Source of the DNA: an uncultured beta proteobacterium
GTDB lineage: Bacteria > Pseudomonadota > Gammaproteobacteria > Burkholderiales > Burkholderiaceae_B
NCBI GenBank assembly: GCA_903924715.1
Contig: CAIYCP010000107.1
Span: 1 to 9,885 of the forward strand
Length of the DNA: 9,885 bases
Reading direction: 5' to 3'
In this document: positions 1 to 5,387 of the stretch, in pieces
Numbering within the stretch: the first letter of the stretch is position 1
How the letters are laid out: each line of letters begins with the position of its first letter
Translations under genes and position numbers: made by a program
The notes under the pieces: generated by a model
Databases searched by the model: none
Told to the model about the DNA's origin: nothing
The model's input: the letters and a program-made list of their open reading frames with translations, nothing else

Positions 1-158
1 ACAACTTTGCACTGCGGCTCGTCATGGTGCCCAACACACTCTGTACATGCGCTCGGATTAATCACGTAGATCTCTGCGCCCATCGAGATTGCATCATTTG
101 GACATTGTGGTTCGCACACGTCGCAATTGATGCACTCGTCGGTGATGCGCAGCGCCAC
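1..158 (-). CDS. YfhL-type 2[4Fe-4S] ferredoxin, 3' end cut off by window
   Basis: Low-potential electron carrier with two [4Fe-4S] clusters, cytoplasmic. About 52 residues are visible and begin VALRITDECINCDVCEPQCP. Cys9, 12 and 15 with Cys19-Pro form the first CxxCxxCxxxCP cluster motif. Cys38, Cys41 and Cys50 belong to the second motif, and the long spacing between Cys41 and Cys50 is typical of the YfhL/Allochromatium-type ferredoxins. The C-terminal part lies beyond base 1. The start is a GTG at 156-158, chosen because family members begin MALRITDEC at exactly this point; a GGTAG lies about 9 nt upstream, inside the coaD 3' end. It starts 5 nt after the coaD stop codon, so it is almost certainly co-transcribed with rsmD-coaD. 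The physiological partner is not revealed by the sequence. Confidence 0.92.
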   Translation of the reverse strand, partial: MALRITDECINCDVCEPQCPNDAISMGAEIYVINPSACTECVGHHDEPQCKV

Positions 159-163
159 GTCAG

Positions 164-679
164 TTAGCTACCGAGTGGTGGCGTGATGCCTTGCTCGCGC
201 CGCTCTTTGGCTTTGGCTTGCAACCAGCGATCAACAGACGGAAAAACGAATTTACTGACGTCACCGCCAAGCTCTGCGATTTCGCGCACGATGGTGCCCG
301 AGATAAATTGATATTGATCCGAGGGCGTCATAAACAAGGTTTCGACTTCGGGTAACAGGTGGCGGTTCATACCAGCCATTTGAAACTCGTATTCAAAGTC
401 AGATACCGCGCGTAAGCCGCGAACGATGACTCGGCCTTCTTGTTCGCGAACAAAGTCTTTCAACAAACCCGCGAAGCTTGCAACTTTGACGTTGGGATAA
501 TGACCTAAGACTTCGCGTGCAATTTCAACGCGCTCGTCAACCGAGAAAAATGGTTTTTTGTTGCGACTATGCGCAACACCAACCACAACGCGGTCAAATA
601 AACTTGCCGCGCGGCGAACTAAATCTTCGTGACCGCGGGTCAAGGGATCGAAGGTTCCGGGATAGATAGCAGTGATCAT
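164..679 (-). CDS. coaD: Phosphopantetheine adenylyltransferase
   Basis: Catalyses ATP + 4'-phosphopantetheine to dephospho-CoA + PPi, the penultimate step of coenzyme A synthesis, in the cytoplasm. The 171-residue protein is slightly longer than the usual ~160. The nucleotidyltransferase signature YPGTFDPLTRGHEDL lies at residues 6-20, with Thr9 and His17 as the conserved ATP-phosphate-binding residues. RGLR at 87-90 and the ISGTIVRE motif at 126-133 (the family's ISSS/ISGT-x-VRE phosphate contact) are both present. The C-terminal ~12 residues (ERREQGITPPLGS) are an extension. The ATG overlaps the rsmD stop as ATGA, and no Shine-Dalgarno is obvious, which fits translational coupling to rsmD. 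The ferredoxin gene follows after 5 nt. Identification is firm. Confidence 0.97.
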   Translation of the reverse strand: MITAIYPGTFDPLTRGHEDLVRRAASLFDRVVVGVAHSRNKKPFFSVDERVEIAREVLGHYPNVKVASFAGLLKDFVREQEGRVIVRGLRAVSDFEYEFQMAGMNRHLLPEVETLFMTPSDQYQFISGTIVREIAELGGDVSKFVFPSVDRWLQAKAKERREQGITPPLGS

Positions 680-1239
680 TTTTGCAATGCAGCAATTTGG
701 ATGAGGTGATAGTGTACGGCCCCGGCGCGGTCTTGGCGCAATAAGCTGTACCCCGTGGGCATAATTATTGGTTTTTCAGCCTCAATATAAACAAGACCGT
801 TGGGTTCTAACAAATCGCCTAGCTTGGGCCACAAGAATTCAAGCCAATTTTGACCAAAGGGCGGGTCTAGAAAGATTAAATCAAACCGGGCGGCCTCCAG
901 GCGGTCTAAAACTAACTTTGCATCGCCAGCATGAATTCGCACCATATCGGCACCAATCTTGTCACGCAACGCCCTTAAAGCGAGTAGTGCCTTGGGTTGT
1001 TGCTCAACCATCTGTACGTGTGCGACGCCTCGCGAGGCCGCTTCAAAGCCCAGGGCACCGCTACCCGCAAAGAGATCAAGCACCCGTTTATTCGAAAATT
1101 CGCCACCCCAAAAAAAATTCAGCCAGTTAAATAAGGTTTCACGCACGCGATCGGGCGTCGGGCGCAAACCCTCGGCTTCAATCACCTCGATGGGCGTCCG
1201 ACGATACTGACCTGCGACGATCCGAATATACTTCTTCAC
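676..1239 (-). CDS. rsmD: 16S rRNA (guanine(966)-N2)-methyltransferase
   Basis: S-adenosylmethionine-dependent methyltransferase modifying G966 of 16S rRNA in the 30S subunit. With the GTG start chosen here it has 187 residues. The N-terminus MKKYIRIVAGQYRRTPI matches the family start (RIxGGxxRxxxL). SAM motif I is DLFAGSGALG at residues 55-64, and the catalytic motif IV DPPF (the family's N/DPPF/Y) is at 125-128. A longer reading from TTG at 1255-1257 adds six residues and would overlap ftsY by 17 nt. I prefer the GTG because the conserved region starts right after it and a purine-rich GAAGAAG sits 9 nt upstream. It is first in a cluster with coaD (4-nt overlap) and the ferredoxin. It is divergent from ftsY with a single base between the start codons, so its promoter must lie inside ftsY. 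Confidence 0.94.
   Translation of the reverse strand: MKKYIRIVAGQYRRTPIEVIEAEGLRPTPDRVRETLFNWLNFFWGGEFSNKRVLDLFAGSGALGFEAASRGVAHVQMVEQQPKALLALRALRDKIGADMVRIHAGDAKLVLDRLEAARFDLIFLDPPFGQNWLEFLWPKLGDLLEPNGLVYIEAEKPIIMPTGYSLLRQDRAGAVHYHLIQIAALQK
1227..1232 (+). promoter_or_regulatory. Possible -10 element for ftsY (TATACT)
   Basis: TATACT matches the sigma-70 -10 consensus at five of six bases and ends 8 nt before the ftsY ATG, inside the rsmD coding region. A transcript from it would start at about 1239-1240, giving a nearly leaderless mRNA, which would fit the lack of a visible Shine-Dalgarno. The only -35-like sequence nearby, CTGACC at 1207-1212, is just 14 nt upstream, which is too short. 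Treat as a weak candidate. Confidence 0.2.
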
Positions 1240-1240
1240 T

Positions 1241-2614
1241 ATGTTTCGCTTCTTCAAGAAAAAATCCGACCCGTCCGACCCAATTGCCCCTGAGCAGCAA
1301 GCTGACTCAGAGGCGGGCCAGCCCGCACCTGAGACCGTTCACGCTGACCTGAGCGCGGAGATCAATCACGTGCCCCCGCCTAACGGCGACCCCCAACTTT
1401 CCGATGAAAGCCTTCAGAGCGCTGACCAAACAGCCCCTGCGGTCGAGGATGCGGTTACAGAGGCGCCACGTGCGAGCCTGTTGAGCCGATGGTTCAAGCG
1501 TAACCCAGAGCCGTCCCCAAGAGGTAGTGAGTTCGAGTCAAAGGCTGAGGACTTGGCTGATGACGAGGCGATGGCGACTCCCTCCGTGGCTGCAGAGGAG
1601 GATGACCTCATCGGTGAAGCTTGGAAAGGCGATCCCCTAAAAGAGCAGGCAGAAGACTCAGAAGACGCAGAAAAGTCAGAAGATTCAGATGAGGCAGAAC
1701 AAAAATCATCATGGCTAGCCAAGCTGCGTGGGGGCTTAGCCAAAACTGGCAAAAGCATTGGTGGGATTTTTGTTGGTGTACGCGTTGACGAAGCACTGTT
1801 CGAAGACCTTGAGACCGCATTGATTATGGCTGACACGGGGGTTGAAGCCACCGAACAGCTCTTGGTGGCTTTAAGGGCACGGGTCAAGCGAGACCGCATC
1901 GAAGAGGCCTCAGACGTCAGGCAGGCGCTGCGTGAGGTGTTGGCGGACCACCTGCGGGTATTAGAAAAACCTTTTGAAGTGGGTCGTGTCAAACCGCTCA
2001 TCGTAATGATGACGGGTGTAAACGGCGCAGGCAAAACCACTTCGATCGGCAAACTCGCGTTTTGTTTGCAAAAAGAAGGTGCACGCGTGCTGCTTGCCGC
2101 AGGTGACACCTTCAGAGCGGCGGCACGACAACAACTGGTTGAATGGGGTTCGCGCAATAACGTCGATGTGATTGCCCAAGACGGGGGCGATCCAGCAGCA
2201 GTAGCTTTTGATGCGGTCAACGCGGGTCGGGCGCGTGGCATGGATGTGGTGATGGTGGATACCGCTGGGCGCTTGCCCACGCAGTTGCACCTCATGGACG
2301 AGCTTAAAAAAATTCGCCGAGTGATCGCCAAAGCTGATCCCACGGCACCGCACGAGGTGTTACTGGTGGTCGATGGCAATCAAGGTCAAAACGTGTTGTC
2401 GCAGATTCGTGCGTTTGATGCAGCCGTTGGCTTAACGGGGTTGATCGTGACCAAGCTCGATGGCACGGCTAAAGGCGGCACGCTCGCCGCGGTCGCTGCC
2501 GGTGCACAAGGCGTGCGCCCGATTCCGGTGTATTGGATTGGTGTGGGCGAGCGCATTGAGGACCTGCAACCCTTTGTGGCGGCCGAGTTTGCTGCCGCAG
2601 TCGTCGGTCAGTAA
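1241..2614 (+). CDS. ftsY: Signal recognition particle receptor FtsY
   Basis: SRP receptor GTPase that docks ribosome-nascent chain-SRP complexes at the inner membrane. 457 residues. Residues 1-~155 form a poorly conserved acidic A domain starting with a basic-aromatic MFRFFKKK; a second basic patch SRWFKR is at 82-87, and an Ala/Ser-Glu-rich repeat is at 137-154. Residues ~157-180 (SSWLAKLRGGLAKTGKSIGG) look like the amphipathic membrane-contacting helix before the N domain. The NG GTPase domain follows: P-loop GVNGAGKTT 259-267, GDTFRAAARQQL 288-299, DTAGRLPTQ 340-348, and TKLDG 404-408. It closes with the IGxGExxxDLxPF motif (IGVGERIEDLQPF) at 433-445. The family's DxxTGQN motif reads DGNQGQN at 378-384. 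The start is the only sensible ATG, but no clear Shine-Dalgarno precedes it. No ftsE/ftsX follow; the next gene is convergent. Confidence 0.97.
   Translation: MFRFFKKKSDPSDPIAPEQQADSEAGQPAPETVHADLSAEINHVPPPNGDPQLSDESLQSADQTAPAVEDAVTEAPRASLLSRWFKRNPEPSPRGSEFESKAEDLADDEAMATPSVAAEEDDLIGEAWKGDPLKEQAEDSEDAEKSEDSDEAEQKSSWLAKLRGGLAKTGKSIGGIFVGVRVDEALFEDLETALIMADTGVEATEQLLVALRARVKRDRIEEASDVRQALREVLADHLRVLEKPFEVGRVKPLIVMMTGVNGAGKTTSIGKLAFCLQKEGARVLLAAGDTFRAAARQQLVEWGSRNNVDVIAQDGGDPAAVAFDAVNAGRARGMDVVMVDTAGRLPTQLHLMDELKKIRRVIAKADPTAPHEVLLVVDGNQGQNVLSQIRAFDAAVGLTGLIVTKLDGTAKGGTLAAVAAGAQGVRPIPVYWIGVGERIEDLQPFVAAEFAAAVVGQ
1649..1702 (+). repeat. Six-unit 9-bp tandem repeat in the ftsY acidic domain
   Basis: Six consecutive imperfect 9-bp units of the form (G/T)CA-GA(A/T)-NNN encode (Ala/Ser)-(Glu/Asp)-(Asp/Lys/Glu/Gln) triplets at FtsY residues 137-154: AED, SED, AEK, SED, SDE, AEQ. 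Units 1 and 2 differ at one base only. The period is a multiple of three, so gain or loss of units would keep the reading frame and only change the length of the acidic linker. Confidence 0.75.
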
Positions 2615-2652
2615 CCAACCTAAGACAGACCGGGTTCAGTCGCCCAGCAGTG

Positions 2653-2676
2653 TCGAGTGTTCAGCCGAACACTCGA
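2653..2676. terminator. Perfect 10-bp hairpin between convergent ftsY and CYTH-CHAD genes
   Basis: TCGAGTGTTC (2653-2662) pairs perfectly with GAACACTCGA (2667-2676) around the 4-nt loop AGCC. An outer AGCA/TGCT pairing (2646-2649 with 2678-2681) could extend the stem across a small internal loop. It begins 38 bp after the ftsY stop and ends 14 bp before the stop of the convergent gene, so it could serve both directions. Neither strand has a run of T after the stem (plus strand continues GTGCTTTGGGG), so it is not a canonical intrinsic terminator. It may instead be a Rho-assisted or RNA 3'-end-protecting structure. Confidence 0.5.
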
Positions 2677-2689
2677 GTGCTTTGGGGTA

Positions 2690-4333
2690 TTAACGCCAAA
2701 ACGTCTCGGTGCGTGAAAGCTGCTTAAACGCCGCGCAGGCGTCTTGCGTCAACGCATCCAGACGCGAGGTAATCCAACCGCAGGCAAACCAGGCGCTAGG
2801 TTGTGTATCACGCAAAAGAATAAAACGATCCCGTGCGACGGCTAAGTCGTTCATCTCACCCAAAATATCCTGCACAGTTGCCAGTTGTTTGCGGTAGGCC
2901 TTGAGTCGAGCCGTCGGTAACAGTGACTCGGTAAATTGCAAGGCGTAACGCAATTTTTTCCCAAGCTTTCTGAGTGCGTGTCGCGGTTCGATATCAAGCT
3001 GATCAAATAGCAAACCGTCTTGCAACAAACGCCGATGCCATTTTTTTAGCTTTTTAATGAGTGCGTCTTTGAGCGCTAAGGGCGCTTGGATGTGAGTACC
3101 TGCTACCGTTTTGAGATCGGTGTTGAATGCTAAAGCTGCCTCTGTAGAGGCCTCGACTTCGGCGGGAGCGACCCCGACCGGAGCTGGATTCGGCAGGGGC
3201 GGTGCGAGGGGTGCAGCCGGCAGTACCGTCCACGCAAGCATGTCGAGTAGCCAAGTCTGAAAACTGCGACTCAGGGCGACGTTTTCGGTGTCTGGTGGTG
3301 CGAGCCCATCGTCAAGAATCAGCGGGGGTTGCCCGGCTGCACTGAGCACCGGCAGCAAGGTCTCTTTCAGCACGTCATCATCGCGCGTGCCACCTAGCTT
3401 GGAAAAATGCATCTTGATGTCAGTACGCAGTTGTTCTGAAGGAAGCGCAGCAATCCCGTTAAAAAACGACCAGGCAGAGCGCAAACGGCGGATGCCTACG
3501 CGTAGCTGATGCACATGCTCGGCGCCGCTAGCCTGATAAATACCGGCGGTGTCAACCTCGGCCAAGATTGCCGTATTGCGAATGATCTGGTCCAGACACT
3601 CTGCACTGACGGCTGCGAGTGCAGAGTGAGCTTGTATTTTCGGATGCAGGGTAATGTTTTCAGCGGTGCGCGCGCCCCAAAACTGAGCAATCGCGCTGCG
3701 CCGAGATGGTTCTTGGCGCTCTGCCGTCTGCTCATCAATCGTTCTCAACTCGGCGTTCAGTGACGCCAAGCGATCGCCCCGTTCAGACTTGCTGCGCACA
3801 TCTAAAATCAAGCCGTGCGCCTGTTGCCATTTTTTGCCAAGCGCAAACACTGCGGCAAGCGCGCCGCGTTTGAGCTCGAATTCAACTTCAGAAATGGGGA
3901 GTTCAAGCGCGCCGGCACGCAGCAGTCCTGTATCAAACGCAATTTCTAATACGCCTAATTCGGTACGCGTTTGCCTGAAAATCCGTTGTACGTCTGTTTC
4001 GTAACAAATTGACAGCGTCTCAGCGTGCTTTGCCAGCACGGCTGCAAAAGGTTCTGTCGCATAGACGCTCAGATCGAGATCAGGCGTAGGGCGGTCATGG
4101 TTGATTTCAATGCGCGATAGCGAATTTTCACCCGGCATTTTGAGGGTTTGCACCCACTGCTCACCTTCGCGCCGTAAACGCAACGCAATTCTGGCGCGTA
4201 CGAGGTCGCGCTTAGGGGTATCAAAATAAAAAGCTTGCAAATGCACACGCGTGACCCGACCGCGCAATAGGTCTTTCTCAACGCCTGCGCGTGCCTCTTT
4301 TGGTACGTGTAGCTTGAGTTCTTGTTCAGCCAT
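2690..4333 (-). CDS. CYTH-CHAD domain protein (predicted triphosphate/polyphosphate-interacting)
   Basis: 547-residue soluble protein with an N-terminal CYTH domain and a C-terminal CHAD domain. The CYTH signature ExExK is at residues 3-7 (EQELK). Other tunnel residues of the triphosphatase fold are present: FYFDT 35-39, LRLR 51-54, TLK 63-65, SRIEI 73-77, EIAFD 130-134, EVEFE 149-153 and SKSERG 181-186. CYTH proteins commonly hydrolyse inorganic triphosphate, and these residues suggest an active enzyme. CHAD is an alpha-helical domain that binds polyphosphate. Its two conserved basic-histidine helices are HQLRVGIRRLR at 275-285 and HALRKLGKKLRY at 452-463. Between them lies a Pro/Ala-rich insert at about 371-393. 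CHAD-CYTH fusions of this kind have been linked to polyphosphate granules; the substrate here is inferred. No clear Shine-Dalgarno precedes the ATG. It lies downstream of a HAD phosphatase gene but has its own 162-bp upstream region with candidate control sites. Confidence 0.9.
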   Translation of the reverse strand: MAEQELKLHVPKEARAGVEKDLLRGRVTRVHLQAFYFDTPKRDLVRARIALRLRREGEQWVQTLKMPGENSLSRIEINHDRPTPDLDLSVYATEPFAAVLAKHAETLSICYETDVQRIFRQTRTELGVLEIAFDTGLLRAGALELPISEVEFELKRGALAAVFALGKKWQQAHGLILDVRSKSERGDRLASLNAELRTIDEQTAERQEPSRRSAIAQFWGARTAENITLHPKIQAHSALAAVSAECLDQIIRNTAILAEVDTAGIYQASGAEHVHQLRVGIRRLRSAWSFFNGIAALPSEQLRTDIKMHFSKLGGTRDDDVLKETLLPVLSAAGQPPLILDDGLAPPDTENVALSRSFQTWLLDMLAWTVLPAAPLAPPLPNPAPVGVAPAEVEASTEAALAFNTDLKTVAGTHIQAPLALKDALIKKLKKWHRRLLQDGLLFDQLDIEPRHALRKLGKKLRYALQFTESLLPTARLKAYRKQLATVQDILGEMNDLAVARDRFILLRDTQPSAWFACGWITSRLDALTQDACAAFKQLSRTETFWR

Positions 4334-4362
4334 GGCTAACTTTAGGGTGAGTGTTGCGCGGC

Positions 4363-4368
4363 ATTGTA
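4363..4368 (-). promoter_or_regulatory. Candidate -10 hexamer (TACAAT) proximal to the CYTH-CHAD gene
   Basis: On the minus strand the bases read TACAAT, five of six consensus positions, about 30 nt before the ATG at 4333. A TTGACC lies upstream but only 11 bp away, too close for a normal -35. If used, this promoter would probably need an activator. An ATGTCAT half-site on the minus strand lies upstream at roughly PhoB-like spacing. Confidence 0.25.
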
Positions 4369-4390
4369 GTGACCCACAAGGTCAAAAATG

Positions 4391-4413
4391 ATGACATGTC
4401 ATAAATCTGAAAA
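4391..4413 (+). promoter_or_regulatory. 12-bp palindrome inside a PhoB-box-like sequence
   Basis: ATGACATGTCAT (4391-4402) is a perfect palindrome. Read on the plus strand, 4396-4413 matches the E. coli Pho box consensus (CTGTCATAWAWCTGTCAY) at 14 of 18 positions, including the unbroken TGTCATAAATCTG at 4397-4409. A TATAGT hexamer at 4426-4431 lies 12 bp beyond the box, near the usual PhoB-promoter spacing. This reading points away from the CYTH-CHAD gene and toward the antisense of the HAD gene. On the minus strand only the first half-site is good (about 10 of 18). It may simply be an operator for another dimeric regulator. Confidence 0.28.
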
Positions 4414-4448
4414 AATGGGGGTAAATATAGTCGCTAGTTTTCAGGGCA

Positions 4449-4490
4449 AGTGTAAGTGCTTCCGGTGCCGGTGCATTTGATCTATATCAC
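4449..4490 (-). promoter_or_regulatory. Candidate class II FNR/CRP-family promoter upstream of the CYTH-CHAD gene
   Basis: TTGATCTATATCAC (4477-4490 on the plus strand) matches the FNR consensus TTGAT-N4-ATCAA at nine of ten defined bases. Read on the minus strand, the site ends 22 nt before the -10-like TACACT (4449-4454). A start near 4442 would place the site centre at -41.5, the position used by class II FNR-activated promoters. The resulting leader would be about 108 nt and would contain the 12-bp palindrome. The box sits just after the HAD stop codon and outside its coding region. Whether the activator is FNR/Anr, another CRP-family member or none cannot be told from this window. Confidence 0.4.
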
Positions 4491-4495
4491 TTGAA

Positions 4496-5296
4496 TCAGA
4501 CTTTGCGCGCAACGAGTAGTTGGCGGGCCATTTCAACAAAACCGGTGCCCCCCTCAGAAGGGGTTACAAACTTGGGTCGATGCGTCAAACGATGTAATTG
4601 CTTTTGAATATTCGCGACACCCACCGAAGAGCTAAAAAACTCAAACATTGGCTCATCGTTGGGCGAATCCCCAATAAACAAAATCTGTGTGTCGTCGCCT
4701 TGAAGGTGAGTGCCGAACTCGCGGGCAAAGAGTGTTTTGGTCATGGATAACTTGTCGTAGTCGCCAAACCAGCCATTGACATGGATGGAGCTGACTTTGG
4801 CCTGTGCGCCGGCGCGTTTAAAAAGCGACACAATCTGTTGCACGGCCGCGTCGGGCAGTGGCTCGACGTCTTCACAAAAGTCGATGGCCAGATCCGCTAG
4901 GCGATAGCTTTGGTCGCTCGCAAGCGCAGAGCCCGGCACGGTTTGCAAAATCTCAAGAGCAAGGTGGTCAAGTTTTTTTCGATTGGCTTCCAAATGTACC
5001 TGAGTGGCCCATTGGTGCGTTACCATTTTGCGCGCGCTGCGGTCGTAGCGCATGTAAAACGCGCCGTTTTCGCCGACCACAGCAAAAACAGGCCACATTC
5101 TGGCGATATGGTCGCACCAGCCGGCGGGGCGCCCCGTAATCGGGATCACAGTGATCCCAGCCGCCGATAACTGTTCAAGCGCTTCGTAGGCGGCGGCCGT
5201 GAGTCTGCCTTCTGTCGTGACGGTGTCGTCAATATCCGTCAACACAAAGCGAATCTGTTTCGCCACGCTTAAATCCATCGTATGAAGTGCTTGCAT
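4496..5296 (-). CDS. HAD superfamily subclass IIB hydrolase (predicted phosphatase)
   Basis: Cytoplasmic haloacid-dehalogenase-type phosphatase of 266 residues. Motif I is LTDIDDTVT (19-27), with Asp21 as the predicted nucleophile and Asp23 as general acid/base. Motif II is PITGR (52-56, Thr54). The motif III lysine is probably Lys182 or Lys187 in DKLSMTKTLF. Motif IV is GDSPNDEPMF (209-218). The cap lies between motifs II and III and is of the C2B type, as in Cof-like, sucrose-phosphate and mannosyl-3-phosphoglycerate phosphatases. The exact substrate, perhaps a sugar phosphate, cannot be assigned. Starts are ambiguous: TTG at 5308, ATG at 5296 (chosen) and ATG at 5278, which still leaves 14 residues before motif I. 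No strong Shine-Dalgarno marks any of them. It is upstream of and co-directional with the CYTH-CHAD gene and divergent from ribBX. Confidence 0.85.
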   Translation of the reverse strand: MQALHTMDLSVAKQIRFVLTDIDDTVTTEGRLTAAAYEALEQLSAAGITVIPITGRPAGWCDHIARMWPVFAVVGENGAFYMRYDRSARKMVTHQWATQVHLEANRKKLDHLALEILQTVPGSALASDQSYRLADLAIDFCEDVEPLPDAAVQQIVSLFKRAGAQAKVSSIHVNGWFGDYDKLSMTKTLFAREFGTHLQGDDTQILFIGDSPNDEPMFEFFSSSVGVANIQKQLHRLTHRPKFVTPSEGGTGFVEMARQLLVARKV

Positions 5297-5348
5297 GGGG
5301 CTTTTCAAGGGTTTTGGAGGGCGCCGAGGGGATCCTGCTGAACGATTC

Positions 5349-5355
5349 TATAATA
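5349..5355. promoter_or_regulatory. Symmetric -10 element between the HAD gene and ribBX
   Basis: On the plus strand TATAAT (5349-5354) is a perfect -10 hexamer 34 nt before the ribBX ATG, giving a leader of roughly 27 nt. On the minus strand the overlapping bases 5350-5355 read TATTAT, five of six to consensus and directed toward the HAD gene. One symmetric element could therefore fire in both directions. Neither side has a good -35 at 16-18 bp (GAGGGG on the plus side, ATAAAC on the minus side), which lowers certainty. Confidence 0.45.
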
Positions 5356-5387
5356 GGCGTCTACTGAAGCCCGTTTATTTAAACATC

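Larger units (their letters stand above)
4334..4495 (-). promoter_or_regulatory. Upstream region of the CYTH-CHAD gene, the longest non-coding gap
   Basis: This 162-bp gap is visibly more AT-rich than its flanks. Reading toward the CYTH-CHAD gene (minus strand), it holds an FNR/CRP-like box (4477-4490), a -10-like TACACT (4449-4454), a 12-bp palindrome (4391-4402) within a PhoB-box-like sequence, and a second -10-like TACAAT (4363-4368). The TACAAT would give a start near 4356 and a leader of about 20 nt; no good -35 lies 16-18 bp upstream of it. I see no conserved RNA gene or small ORF with credible coding signs here. Confidence 0.5.

Noticed and set aside
768..1210. Plus-strand open frames of 120 and 83 residues opposite rsmD
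   Set aside because: No domain, no ribosome binding site, and they lie fully within a well supported gene on the other strand.
1414..2379. 321-residue open frame antisense to ftsY
   Set aside because: Ser/Ala/Thr-rich composition with no recognisable domain, and it mirrors the codon pattern of ftsY on the other strand. It is a shadow frame.
4447..4493. Inverted repeat CAAGTG/CACTTG after the HAD stop as a terminator
   Set aside because: Six-base arms separated by 35 nt and no T-run; likely chance.
5295..5387. In-frame 31-residue N-terminal extension of RibBX starting at ATG 5295
   Set aside because: It would place the start upstream of the TATAAT and overlap the HAD start codon (shared CATG). 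The conserved domain begins after the ATG at 5388.
5297..5387. FMN riboswitch upstream of ribBX
   Set aside because: The gap is only 91 bp and the implied leader about 27 nt, too short for the RFN element, and none of its conserved blocks is recognisable.
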